Below the pieces are notes generated by a model. It searched no databases. It was not told the origin of the DNA and saw only the letters and a program-made list of their open reading frames with translations. Positions 1 to 7,896 of a stretch of DNA of 64,000 nucleotides are shown here, piece by piece (position 1 is the stretch's first letter; the number at the start of each line of letters is the position of its first letter). The DNA is taken from contig NZ_CP060723.1 in assembly GCF_014395225.1 (NCBI RefSeq), forward strand, positions 6,014,001 through 6,078,000. The letters are read 5' to 3'. The DNA is from Pedobacter roseus. GTDB taxonomy: Bacteria > Bacteroidota > Bacteroidia > Sphingobacteriales > Sphingobacteriaceae. A program made the translations under genes and the position numbers.

Positions 1-556
1 CCAGTGTGGTGAATTTATATAACCCTGCAGGAAGGTTATTCAGTTCTATTTCTCCGTTTTCGTTGGTGATCAGGGTAATTAAACTTCCTCCTGGATTTTT
101 GCCACCTTTTACAATGATACCTCCAATAGGCGAACCGGCTACCCTCGAATTCGGGTTGGTTGAAGGTACGGAAATGGTAAATTTATAATTTCCGGCACTG
201 GCATTGTTAAATTCTATTTCTCCGTTTTGGTTGGTAACTAAATTTAGGATACTGCCTCCAGGGTTTTTACCGCCTTTAACCACAATGCCTCCAATAGGTT
301 GCCCTGCAACGAAACTTACTTCACCAGTAATCACATCAAGTTTACCTTTAATAGATTTCATGATGCAAGGAAAGTGAGACTCCGGGTAATTTAATTTGCA
401 ATAATCACAGTAATGCCCTTCAGGAGCCTTTGCTCTTGATTGTTGTGTATTTTCTTCTTTTGCTGTTGATGTTTGTGTTGCAGTTTTTTTAACCTGAGCG
501 AAAACCGTAAATGAAATACCTAGCAGAAATACCGCTACAGCAGCCCGTTTTTTCAT
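1..556 (-). CDS. Exported tandem-repeat beta-sandwich protein, C-terminus outside window
   Basis: The gene runs off the left edge, so only the first 185 residues are visible. It starts with a signal peptide ending in VFAQ (residues 1-21). A short segment with Cys50, Cys53 and Cys64 (HYCDYCKLNYPESHFPC) follows. Then come two copies of a 56-residue unit (about 84-139 and 140 to the edge) that share the pattern PIGGIxVKGGKNPGGS, TNxNGEIExNN and AGxYKFT. The unit resembles carboxypeptidase-regulatory-like (transthyretin-like) beta-sandwiches of Bacteroidota surface proteins; that family link is inference. More copies may lie beyond the edge. The cysteines may bind metal or form a disulfide. The function is unknown. 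Confidence 0.75.
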   Translation of the reverse strand, partial: MKKRAAVAVFLLGISFTVFAQVKKTATQTSTAKEENTQQSRAKAPEGHYCDYCKLNYPESHFPCIMKSIKGKLDVITGEVSFVAGQPIGGIVVKGGKNPGGSILNLVTNQNGEIEFNNASAGNYKFTISVPSTNPNSRVAGSPIGGIIVKGGKNPGGSLITLITNENGEIELNNLPAGLYKFTTL

Positions 557-646
557 AATATTTGATTAGAAGTATAAAATTAATCAAAAAATATGGCTCT
601 TGCTAGTTTTTACAAGCTTGGTGGTGCTAAGGCTTTGTGTGCTTGT

Positions 647-985
647 TTATTTCTTTTTGGATGCTTTTGCAAAAGGATTAAAGGCCAGGGCAAGGTTAAC
701 CCAAAAACTGAGTTCATCATTACGGCCTAAAACATCTTCTGATACTGAAACATAACCTTTCATCGGTCTGCTACCCATTACCATTTGTTCCCATCCATCT
801 TTATCCGATAAGTTTTCCAGTTCGTCAGGATCGAGTCTCACCATCATACTTTCTTTGGAAACGCCGATACACATTTTGCCATTCACCATAAAAACGAGGC
901 CACTGAACATTTCTTTTTCTTCCACATCCTGTATGTGCATCAGGCATTCGGCAACACGGAGGGCAAGGGTTTCATTGTATTTCAT
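647..985 (-). CDS. TfoX/Sxy family N-terminal domain protein
   Basis: This is a 112-residue cytoplasmic protein. The central pattern MFSGLVFMVNGKMCIGV followed by a MMVRLDP segment is typical of the TfoX_N domain. It lacks the C-terminal helix-hairpin-helix domain of full-length Sxy/TfoX competence regulators. Stand-alone TfoX_N proteins are common in Bacteroidota and have no established role there, so a competence function should not be assumed. The C-terminus is lysine-rich (KASKKK). It ends downstream of the exported gene at 997-1680 on the same strand with an 11-base gap, so the two may be co-transcribed. Confidence 0.8.
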   Translation of the reverse strand: MKYNETLALRVAECLMHIQDVEEKEMFSGLVFMVNGKMCIGVSKESMMVRLDPDELENLSDKDGWEQMVMGSRPMKGYVSVSEDVLGRNDELSFWVNLALAFNPFAKASKKK

Positions 986-996
986 AGCTTAAATTG

Positions 997-1680
997 TTAT
1001 GTGCGTTTGGCTGTGCCATATTTAATCCCAGTAGCGCGGAAGTATTTTCTGATCAAATCGTATTTGTCATCGCAAAATTCTCCCATCTTTATTTTCTCCG
1101 AACTCTCTTTCCTTCTATGGCATTCAAAACAAATCTCTATATATTCTGCAATCAAACCATTTTCATCTAAAAATACAATTGCATTTCGTGGTTCATAACA
1201 TCTATATCCATCTGATTCTGCTATCAGTAATCCTTTATAGCTTTTGGTAGAGGTATAGCCAAAGTTATAGAGTATATCGGTAAGTTTATCCACCTCCAAA
1301 GCTGATAAAATCTTCTTTTCTTTTAATCTTGTTAAATCTAATTTTTGTTTTTTTTCCAGTAGTGTAGGGTAAACTTCTTCCTCAACCGAGGTATTGATCT
1401 GAGCTTTGGTAGTATCGGTATAAATGATCTCGGCCCTTAACTCTGGTGGTTCAAAAGAGATCAGCATTACCTTTTTATATTGGTTAAAGGGAAAAAACTT
1501 TAATCTCTCCACAGGAGAATATTTGTTCCGGTACATGCAGGTCATACGCTTTTCTAAAACAGCATAATCTGCTATGGTTGGTGGCGTTATTAGAGGCGAC
1601 ATTTTACCCTGTTTTTTCTTCTGTGCAAAACCTGCAGCACATAACAAACAGAAGATAAGGGTTAATTTAAGTCTATGCAT
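997..1680 (-). CDS. Exported protein of unknown function
   Basis: The protein has 227 residues with a signal peptide (hydrophobic residues about 4-18, ending GFAQ) and no other membrane segment, so it is predicted periplasmic or surface-exposed. The C-terminal half carries a CFECHRR segment (Cys-x2-Cys-His) and another cysteine in GEFCDDKYDLI, which could hold a metal or heme; the CFECH stretch resembles a CxxCH heme-binding motif. I do not recognise the family. The gene precedes the TfoX-like gene on the same strand and diverges from rnhB. Confidence 0.65.
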   Translation of the reverse strand: MHRLKLTLIFCLLCAAGFAQKKKQGKMSPLITPPTIADYAVLEKRMTCMYRNKYSPVERLKFFPFNQYKKVMLISFEPPELRAEIIYTDTTKAQINTSVEEEVYPTLLEKKQKLDLTRLKEKKILSALEVDKLTDILYNFGYTSTKSYKGLLIAESDGYRCYEPRNAIVFLDENGLIAEYIEICFECHRRKESSEKIKMGEFCDDKYDLIRKYFRATGIKYGTAKRT

Positions 1681-1753
1681 GATGATGTTTATTCCTAAAA
1701 TTAATGTTTAAAAGATGTTGAACAAAATAATTTTCTTAGTACCTCTATTTCAG

Positions 1754-1761
1754 TAAATTTG
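1754..1761 (+). promoter_or_regulatory. Candidate -7 promoter element of rnhB
   Basis: TAAATTTG fits the Bacteroidota -7 consensus TAnnTTTG. It ends only four bases before the rnhB ATG at 1766, so transcription from it would start at or very near the start codon and give a leaderless mRNA. No clear -33 TTTG partner is visible. Confidence 0.4.
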
Positions 1762-1765
1762 CAAC

Positions 1766-2374
1766 ATGTTGTTAAACTGCTATCAGGAAGAATTATTAGA
1801 GGCCGGATGTGATGAAGCTGGGAGAGGTTGCCTCGCGGGTCCTGTTTTTGCAGCTGCGGTAATTTTGCCAAAAGGTTTTGTGCTCGAAGGTTTAAATGAT
1901 TCCAAACAGTTATCACACGATCAACGGATATTATTAAGGCCAATTATTGAGCAGGAAGCGCTGGCCTGGGCAGTGGCCTCCTGCGATCATGAAGAAATAG
2001 ACCGCATCAACATTTTAAACGCATCCTTTCTGGCCATGCACAGGGCAATTGAGAAATTGCATACCCAACCTCAATACCTCGTTATTGACGGAAACCGTTT
2101 TAAAACCTATCCACAGATTCCGCATAGCTGTATTGTTAAAGGTGACGGTAAATACCTGAATATCGCTGCAGCTTCCATTTTGGCCAAAACACACCGCGAT
2201 GAATACATGACCAACCTGCATATCGATTATCCACATTATAACTGGCAGCAAAATAAAGGTTATCCAACAACTGCGCACCGCAGAGCGGTTATTGAAATCG
2301 GATTATCGCCTTTTCACCGTAAAACTTTTAATGTAAGCGACTCGCAGTTAGATCTGTTTTCAAAAAACGCCTAA
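1766..2374 (+). CDS. rnhB: Ribonuclease HII
   Basis: This 202-residue type 2 RNase H cleaves the RNA strand of RNA-DNA hybrids and single ribonucleotides embedded in DNA. The signature CDEAGRGCLAGP is at residues 15-26 and supplies catalytic Asp16 and Glu17. Asp108 (VIDGN) and Asp145 (KTHRDEYM) complete the usual four acidic residues. The GRG substrate-recognition motif is intact. Length is normal for the family. ATG 1766 gives the short N-terminus expected before the DEAGRG motif. The next gene, a glycosyltransferase, starts 22 bases after the stop. Confidence 0.97.
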   Translation: MLLNCYQEELLEAGCDEAGRGCLAGPVFAAAVILPKGFVLEGLNDSKQLSHDQRILLRPIIEQEALAWAVASCDHEEIDRINILNASFLAMHRAIEKLHTQPQYLVIDGNRFKTYPQIPHSCIVKGDGKYLNIAAASILAKTHRDEYMTNLHIDYPHYNWQQNKGYPTTAHRRAVIEIGLSPFHRKTFNVSDSQLDLFSKNA

Positions 2375-2396
2375 AATTTCGTAATTTCACAACATT

Positions 2397-3599
2397 GTGA
2401 AAATTCTGTTGATTACTAAGCGGATTCCCTTCCCGCCAAATAGTGGTTATCCCATTGTGGTTTATAATACCATAAAAGGTTTACTGCAGCTTGGTGCAGA
2501 TATCACTTTGTTTAGCCTTAACCCCACAAAAGGAAAAATCGATATTGAAGATATTTATGATCCGATTTTTGAACAGATTAAATTCCATACTTACGATCTC
2601 GACACCGATGTAAATGTATGGTCGGCATTTTTTAACATTTTTACCAACGAATCTTACAACGTATCGCGATATTATAGTGAAGATGCGGCAAGGCAGCTGG
2701 AAAACCTACTGCGAGAAAATGCTTTTGATGTCATCCAGTTCGAAGGCCTTTTTGTGGTTCCCTATTTAGATGTGGTAAAAGCAAACAGCAATGCGAAACT
2801 AATCTACAGGGCACATAATATCGAATTTACCCTTTGGGAACGACTTTCGCATTCAGAAAAATTTCTCGTACGGCGTAAATACCTGGCTTTTTTAGCACAA
2901 CGGCTTAAAGCTTATGAAACCGATCAGATTAATCGTTTTCACCATATTTTTGCCATCAGTGAGCCCGATCGGCAAAGTATATTGATGTTTGGCTGTGAAG
3001 TGCCGATGTCGGTTTTTCCGGTGGCCATTGATTTAGAGAAGTATAAAGTAGATAAAACCAAAACCAGTTTCCCTACGCTTTTTCATTTGGGGGCAATGGA
3101 CTGGCGGCCTAACCAGGAAGGTTTAGAATGGTTTTTGGATGATATCTGGCCCGATATCGAAAAGCTGAACAAAGACCTCCGTTTCTATATCGCCGGAAAA
3201 AATATGCAGAAACACTTCTTTGAATATGATTCGGAAAACCTGATTGTAGAAGGGGAGGTTTTTGATGCGGTAGAGTTTATGAATTCCAAAGCTATTATGA
3301 TTGTTCCCTTAATTTCAGGTACCGGTATGCGGGTAAAGATTATTGAAGGTATGGCCATGAAAAAATGCATTATTGCTACCACTACCGCTGCTGAAGGTAT
3401 TAACTGCAGGCACGGACATGATATTTTAATCGCCGATTCGGCAGATGAATTTTACCGTTCGATTTTGCAGTGTATCATCAACCCAAAACGCTGGGTAGAA
3501 ATAGGGGAGAACGCCCGTAGAACTGTAGAGAACGACCATGGTGTTCATTTGATCTCCAGTAAAATGTTAAAGATTTACGAAGGGCTGGTGAGTGCGTAG
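2397..3599 (+). CDS. Glycosyltransferase, GT4/GT1-like
   Basis: The protein has 400 residues with the two-domain GT-B layout. The N-terminus (KILLITKRIPFPPNSGYPIVVYNTIKG) is the usual nucleotide-sugar transferase opening. The C-terminal half contains VPLISGTGMRVKIIEGMAMKKCIIATTTAAEGI (about residues 303-336), matching the nucleotide-diphosphate binding region with the conserved glutamate of Glyco_trans_1_4 enzymes. It probably adds a sugar to a surface polysaccharide or glycolipid; donor and acceptor cannot be read from sequence. The start is GTG 2397. There is no polysaccharide cluster around it, so it is an isolated transferase downstream of rnhB. Confidence 0.88.
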   Translation: MKILLITKRIPFPPNSGYPIVVYNTIKGLLQLGADITLFSLNPTKGKIDIEDIYDPIFEQIKFHTYDLDTDVNVWSAFFNIFTNESYNVSRYYSEDAARQLENLLRENAFDVIQFEGLFVVPYLDVVKANSNAKLIYRAHNIEFTLWERLSHSEKFLVRRKYLAFLAQRLKAYETDQINRFHHIFAISEPDRQSILMFGCEVPMSVFPVAIDLEKYKVDKTKTSFPTLFHLGAMDWRPNQEGLEWFLDDIWPDIEKLNKDLRFYIAGKNMQKHFFEYDSENLIVEGEVFDAVEFMNSKAIMIVPLISGTGMRVKIIEGMAMKKCIIATTTAAEGINCRHGHDILIADSADEFYRSILQCIINPKRWVEIGENARRTVENDHGVHLISSKMLKIYEGLVSA

Positions 3600-3607
3600 G
3601 TATATAG

Positions 3608-3654
3608 AGAGTTTACAACTTTAATAGGCACCTGGGTTACAAGTTGTCAACTCT
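3608..3654. repeat. Dispersed hairpin repeat, copy 1
   Basis: Arms AGAGTTTACAACTT (3608-3621) and AAGTTGTCAACTCT (3641-3654) pair with one mismatch. The same arm sequence and the adjoining TTTAATAG occur in a second hairpin at 44881-44927. This copy sits just after the glycosyltransferase stop. It has no T-run, so it is not a standard terminator. Confidence 0.65.
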
Positions 3655-3690
3655 GGAAATCTGATACAATTTATAAATTCCCCGACTACG

Positions 3691-3710
3691 CCCGAAATGA
3701 CCATTTCGGG
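3691..3710. repeat. Short perfect palindrome (REP-like)
   Basis: CCCGAAAT (3691-3698) and ATTTCGGG (3703-3710) form a perfect 8-bp stem with a four-base loop, in the 298-base spacer between the glycosyltransferase and gcvT. There is no T-run on either strand. It is similar in style to the short palindromes found in other spacers of this window. Confidence 0.5.
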
Positions 3711-3897
3711 TTACAATATTGACTTGGTTAAATGGATTTCAGTATAAAAAACTCACTAAAAATTAACCTCAAAATTTTGCCTTTTTCTTAGTAGTTTTGC
3801 CCGCGAAGAATAAATAGGCAACATTGTATTTTGCAGCCTAATAAGTTGATAAACAAACTAAAAACTGCTTCATTATCATAAAAAATAAAATTCACGG

Positions 3898-4977
3898 ATG
3901 AAAAACACCGCATTAACAGAAAAACACATCGCTTTAGGCGCTAAAATGGTTCCATTTGCAGGTTACAATATGCCTGTTACTTACGAAGGTATTAATGCAG
4001 AACATGCAACTGTTCGCAATGGTGTGGGTGTTTTTGATGTGAGCCACATGGGCGAATTTATCTTGAAAGGTGAGAAAGCATTGGATCTTATCCAACGTGT
4101 AACCAGTAACGATGCTTCTAAATTATACGATGGAAAAGTTCAGTATTCGTGCTTGCCAAATCAAGACGGTGGTATTGTAGATGACCTTTTGGTTTATAAA
4201 ATAGACGATAAAACCTACATGTTGGTGGTAAATGCATCGAACATCGAAAAAGATTGGAACTGGATTCAGCAGTTTAATACCGAAGGTGTGGAAATGCACA
4301 ATATTTCTGATCAAACTTCGCTTTTAGCTATTCAGGGACCTAAAGCCGCAGATGCATTGCAAAGCTTGACTGATGTTGACCTGGCCTCAATGGAATATTA
4401 TACTTTCGTTAAGGGTACTTTTGCCGGTGTTGAAAATGTGGTGATTTCTGCAACAGGATATACCGGAGCTGGCGGTTTCGAGATTTATTTCGAAAATCAA
4501 TATGCTGATCAGATCTGGGATGCCATTTTTCAAGCTGGTGCACCATATAATATTCAACCAATTGGTTTAGGCGCCCGCGATACCTTGCGTTTAGAAATGG
4601 GTTTCTGTTTATATGGAAATGATATTGATGATACCACGTCGCCAATTGAAGCAGGTTTAGGCTGGATTACCAAGTTTTCTAAATCTTTTACCAACTCTGA
4701 AGCCTTATTGGCGCAAAAAGAAGCTGGTATCCAAAAGAAACTGGTAGGTTTCGAAATGATCGATCGTGGTATTCCGCGTCATGATTACCAAATTGCTGAT
4801 GCTGAAGGAAATATCATTGGTAAAGTAACCTCTGGAACCCAGGCACCATCGTTACAAAAAGCAATCGGTATGGGTTACATTGCAAAAGATTTCACCAAAG
4901 AAGGAACTGAAGTATTTATCTTGATCCGCAACACGCCAATTAAAGCCAAAGTGGTTAAGTTTCCTTTTTATAAATAA
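3898..4977 (+). CDS. gcvT: Aminomethyltransferase (glycine cleavage T protein)
   Basis: This 359-residue cytoplasmic protein transfers the methylene group from aminomethyl-lipoyl H protein to tetrahydrofolate and releases ammonia. The sequence opens with the family pattern NTALTEKHIALGAKMVPFAGYNMPV. It continues with GVFDVSHMGEF (about 41-51), GYTGAGGFEIYF (about 188-199) and GARDTLRLEMGFCLYGNDID (about 226-245), all standard for GcvT; the Asp of GARDTLR is the conserved catalytic position. Length is normal. gcvH and gcvP are not in the window, as is common in Bacteroidota. lpdA at 41625 could supply the L protein. A 15-bp stem hairpin lies between this gene and the next. Confidence 0.96.
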   Translation: MKNTALTEKHIALGAKMVPFAGYNMPVTYEGINAEHATVRNGVGVFDVSHMGEFILKGEKALDLIQRVTSNDASKLYDGKVQYSCLPNQDGGIVDDLLVYKIDDKTYMLVVNASNIEKDWNWIQQFNTEGVEMHNISDQTSLLAIQGPKAADALQSLTDVDLASMEYYTFVKGTFAGVENVVISATGYTGAGGFEIYFENQYADQIWDAIFQAGAPYNIQPIGLGARDTLRLEMGFCLYGNDIDDTTSPIEAGLGWITKFSKSFTNSEALLAQKEAGIQKKLVGFEMIDRGIPRHDYQIADAEGNIIGKVTSGTQAPSLQKAIGMGYIAKDFTKEGTEVFILIRNTPIKAKVVKFPFYK

Positions 4978-4988
4978 GATAAGTTGCC

Positions 4989-5029
4989 AGTATCAAGTAG
5001 CAAGACAAATCATTTTGCTACTTGATACT
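4989..5029. repeat. Perfect 15-bp stem hairpin between gcvT and comB
   Basis: AGTATCAAGTAGCAA (4989-5003) pairs perfectly with TTGCTACTTGATACT (5015-5029) around an 11-base loop. It is followed by TAGTACTCAATACTCC, not a T-run, so it is not an ordinary intrinsic terminator. It lies 21 bases before the comB ATG and would be in the mRNA leader or the intercistronic region. Confidence 0.65.
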
Positions 5030-5050
5030 CTAGTACTCAATACTCCTCAA

Positions 5051-5767
5051 ATGTCAAAAAAAATAGAAGTTTGTTTAACGCCAGCATTGATCGATTTATA
5101 CGATATCGAAGAAAGCATTGTGGTGGTGATCGATATTTTAAGAGCTACATCATCTATTACTTATGGGATCGATAATGGTGCTGAAGCAATAATTCCGGTA
5201 GCCAATGTAGAAGATTGTTTAAATTATCGCGAAAGTGGATTTTTATTGGCAGCAGAAAGAAACGGAGAAGTGGTATCGGGATATGATTTTGGTAATTCGC
5301 CTTTCTCATACACTAAGGAAAAAGTTGGTGGAAAAACGGTTGTCCTTACTACAACCAATGGTACAAAAGCATTGCATTTGGCCCAAAAAAGAGCTTATCA
5401 GGTTGTAATCGGATCATTCCTTAATTTAGATTCACTTTGTTCTTATTTGAAAAGCCAGGATAAAAATGTGCTTTTATTGTGTGCCGGCTGGAAAGATCAG
5501 TTTAATTTAGAAGATACTTTATTTGCGGGCGCTGTTGTAAATAAACTCCGTCAAAATTTCGAACATTTTGATGATTCTAGTGTGGCTGCAGAGGATTTAT
5601 ACCTGTTAGCTAAAGATGATCTGCGGAAATACCTGCACAAATCTTCTCATAGTCATCGCCTTGCACAATTGAATATCGAGGAAGATGTTGTTTTTTGCTT
5701 ACAATTGAATCTTTGCGAAGCTATTCCTGTTTTAGAAGGTGAACGTCTGGTTGCTTTAAAAAAATAA
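5051..5767 (+). CDS. comB: Putative 2-phosphosulfolactate phosphatase
   Basis: The product of ATG 5051 is 238 residues. ATG 5015 in the same frame would place the start inside the hairpin and gives an unlikely extension. The pattern VVVIDILRATSSITYGIDNGAEAIIPV and the later VLTTTNGTKALHLA and LLCAGWKDQFNLEDTLFAGAVV are characteristic of ComB proteins, which are Mg-dependent phosphatases acting on 2-phosphosulfolactate. In methanogens this is a step to coenzyme M. A bacterium of this type makes no coenzyme M, so the product may be free sulfolactate or another sulfonate; that part is inference. No comA or comC neighbour is visible. Confidence 0.85.
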   Translation: MSKKIEVCLTPALIDLYDIEESIVVVIDILRATSSITYGIDNGAEAIIPVANVEDCLNYRESGFLLAAERNGEVVSGYDFGNSPFSYTKEKVGGKTVVLTTTNGTKALHLAQKRAYQVVIGSFLNLDSLCSYLKSQDKNVLLLCAGWKDQFNLEDTLFAGAVVNKLRQNFEHFDDSSVAAEDLYLLAKDDLRKYLHKSSHSHRLAQLNIEEDVVFCLQLNLCEAIPVLEGERLVALKK

Positions 5768-5787
5768 AGAGCGCTATAAACTCTTTT

Positions 5788-6705
5788 TTAAAAGCTAAAC
5801 TTCAACCCCAGAAACACTGCATTATTTCTGAAATTTGCGCCATTAAATTGTGTTTCTTCCGTATTACGGTCGTTAAAATAAGCTTTGTCGACTCCAGAAT
5901 AAGTATTGATGTTATTAATTTTATAATCAGCTTCTACACTTAAACTTTTATTGAGCGGTACCGATAAGTTAATGTCGCCGTTTAGCGCGAAAGAGTTGGC
6001 TTTGTGTGTAAAACTTACGGGTTTGGCAAAATCTGGGATTAAATTCCAGTTGGCCTTGGCAGAATAGGTGTAAAATCCTCCTAAAATAGTTGCACCAACA
6101 CTAAATCCATCAGTTTTAAAAACAAAATTACCGCCAAAATCAAAACCTTTATACCTGGCTTCGTAAGTAGAGTTTAAACCATTACTTGCCGGGTTACTTG
6201 CACTTTCCAGCAGGTAAAATTTTTGCTGGTGATACGAGATGCCAATAACCGGATTTATGTTGAATTTCCCCAATTTTAAAAGCTGGTAATCTAGTTGTAA
6301 ATCAGCATTGTATAAATAACCTCTATTGGCATTAAGCAGATCAAAATAAAAAGCGCCTTGTCTGTTATCATCTGCATAATCGGTGTCTTCTGCCTCGCCC
6401 TTGGTAATGTTGCTATATTGGTTTGTAGCTTTTACACTGAGTTTGTTGGTAATGTTGTACTTAATATCCAAACCATAGCTTGGACCTTTAAGGTTTTTCC
6501 AGATCAGTTCTGATAGTACATTGGGGTTTGTTCCCTGGGCATTGCCTGCAATAGACCAATCAAAACGCGATTGCTGAAAGCCAGCATAAGGCTTTATTTC
6601 CCATTTATGCGGAATGTTTTGTGCAGATGATGTTTTGTGAAACAGAATAAGAATTAAACAGGTTAAGCAATATTTAAAAAAGAAAATCCGCAAGGTGATC
6701 TGCAT
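5788..6705 (-). CDS. Predicted outer-membrane beta-barrel protein, possibly omptin-like
   Basis: From ATG 6705 the product has 305 residues; a GTG at 6738 in frame is the alternative start. It has a signal peptide ending SSAQN, alternating amphipathic strands throughout, and a terminal aromatic FLGLKFSF, the usual end of a barrel. The SELIWKNLKGPSYGLDIKY segment followed by an acidic DTDYADDNRQG loop recalls omptin or Protochlamydia-type barrels, but I cannot confirm omptin catalytic residues. The gene lies just downstream of the astacin-like protease gene on the same strand and is probably co-transcribed with it. Confidence 0.65.
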   Translation of the reverse strand: MQITLRIFFFKYCLTCLILILFHKTSSAQNIPHKWEIKPYAGFQQSRFDWSIAGNAQGTNPNVLSELIWKNLKGPSYGLDIKYNITNKLSVKATNQYSNITKGEAEDTDYADDNRQGAFYFDLLNANRGYLYNADLQLDYQLLKLGKFNINPVIGISYHQQKFYLLESASNPASNGLNSTYEARYKGFDFGGNFVFKTDGFSVGATILGGFYTYSAKANWNLIPDFAKPVSFTHKANSFALNGDINLSVPLNKSLSVEADYKINNINTYSGVDKAYFNDRNTEETQFNGANFRNNAVFLGLKFSF

Positions 6706-6778
6706 ACTTGTTTTCGGTTTATACAAAGCAAAATACACATAGTGGCGAATTAAACCACTATGTGCATTATTTTATTTT

Positions 6779-7582
6779 TTAAAATGGATATACTGAAGCA
6801 ATAAACGTTTTATCGGTAGGTGATAATACCGTGTTCCATCCCACTTCATAATCGCCGATGGTTAATTCGTTTGGAACCGAATAGTGCATGATCGAATTTT
6901 TATCATAAGCGCTATAGTTGGTTTGTGTGGTGCTGTATTTTGCAAATAAGTTATTATCTACATCAGCCTGGCTCCAGTAATTTGGTGCAGCAGCGTAATA
7001 AGCATATACAGCTGGTTTATCCCATGGAATAGCCACCAATGGATGCTGGTGTTCATGGATCATACCTAAAGCGTGGCCAAATTCGTGAATAACCACACGG
7101 CTATATTCCGAATCGGCAGTGGTTGAAGTTAACCAACCGAAATTCATGGTTGCATTGGCAGACGAAATAGAACTGGCATCTTTTCCAATGTACGACCAGG
7201 ATCCGTCGCCACTCACAAAACTTACCCTAATGGTTGCCGTATTATCGTTAGTTACAAAGTTAAATTTGATGTTGGCATAAGTTTCCCATGTCTTTGCAAA
7301 TTGGATTACTTTAGCCCTGATGGCTGCGGTACTTCCATTCAAACTTACTTTAAGTGTGGTTCCAGGTGTCCATTTTTTGGTTTTCAAAACGGCGCCTCTG
7401 GGTGTAGTACCATCTATTGATCTTTCTGTACAGATCTGGATATTGCCCAGCGGATTAACGGCAGAAGTTTCAGGTTTTTGCAAATCTGTTGTTTCCGTTG
7501 GTTTTTCCTTCTTACAGGCGAATAATACAGTGGTTAATGCAAGCGCGGTAAACAGGGTTTTATTTAATTTTAAGAATTTCAT
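6779..7582 (-). CDS. Astacin-like (M12) zinc metalloprotease lipoprotein
   Basis: The product has 267 residues. A lipoprotein signal peptide with Cys23 (VLFAC) is followed by a charged linker (KKEKPTET), so it is exported and lipid-anchored. The zinc site HEFGHALGMIHEH is at residues 166-178 (His166, Glu167, His170, His176). A Met-turn SIMHYSVP is at about 230-237 with Met232 and Tyr234. This is the M12 metzincin arrangement. The catalytic domain covers about residues 60-267, with no visible accessory domain. The substrate is unknown. The barrel gene follows on the same strand within about 75 bases. Confidence 0.92.
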   Translation of the reverse strand: MKFLKLNKTLFTALALTTVLFACKKEKPTETTDLQKPETSAVNPLGNIQICTERSIDGTTPRGAVLKTKKWTPGTTLKVSLNGSTAAIRAKVIQFAKTWETYANIKFNFVTNDNTATIRVSFVSGDGSWSYIGKDASSISSANATMNFGWLTSTTADSEYSRVVIHEFGHALGMIHEHQHPLVAIPWDKPAVYAYYAAAPNYWSQADVDNNLFAKYSTTQTNYSAYDKNSIMHYSVPNELTIGDYEVGWNTVLSPTDKTFIASVYPF

Positions 7583-7896
7583 GTTTTAGGTTTTTTAGGT
7601 AAAAATTAATGATCTGTATTTGACGTAAAATCAAGTTAGAAGATCGTAAAAACAGGAATTCTTCTTCTCTGGAAAAGAATAATCAGGTTGATAAACATAG
7701 ATAGACATTTAGGATAATTTTCTCTGCACCAGCAGAGTATAATCCTAAAGTAAAACATAATTATGTCATCACCAAAAGAAATGTAATATTTTTATTGCAA
7801 AATTGTATTAAATACACTTGATAATTTGATTATTTTATAGTGTATTGATGTATAATTAATAATACATTTGTCAGGATTTGTTTTTTATCAATTGGA
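7583..7896. other. Intergenic stretch without a gene
   Basis: This very AT-rich 314-base spacer lies between the patatin gene (transcribed away, ending with its start at 8670) and the astacin-like protease promoter side. The only structure I see is an imperfect hairpin at 7711-7746 with CTCTGC (7722-7727) pairing with GCAGAG (7732-7737) and AGGAT pairing with ATCCT at the outer ends. No open frame of note is present. Confidence 0.5.
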
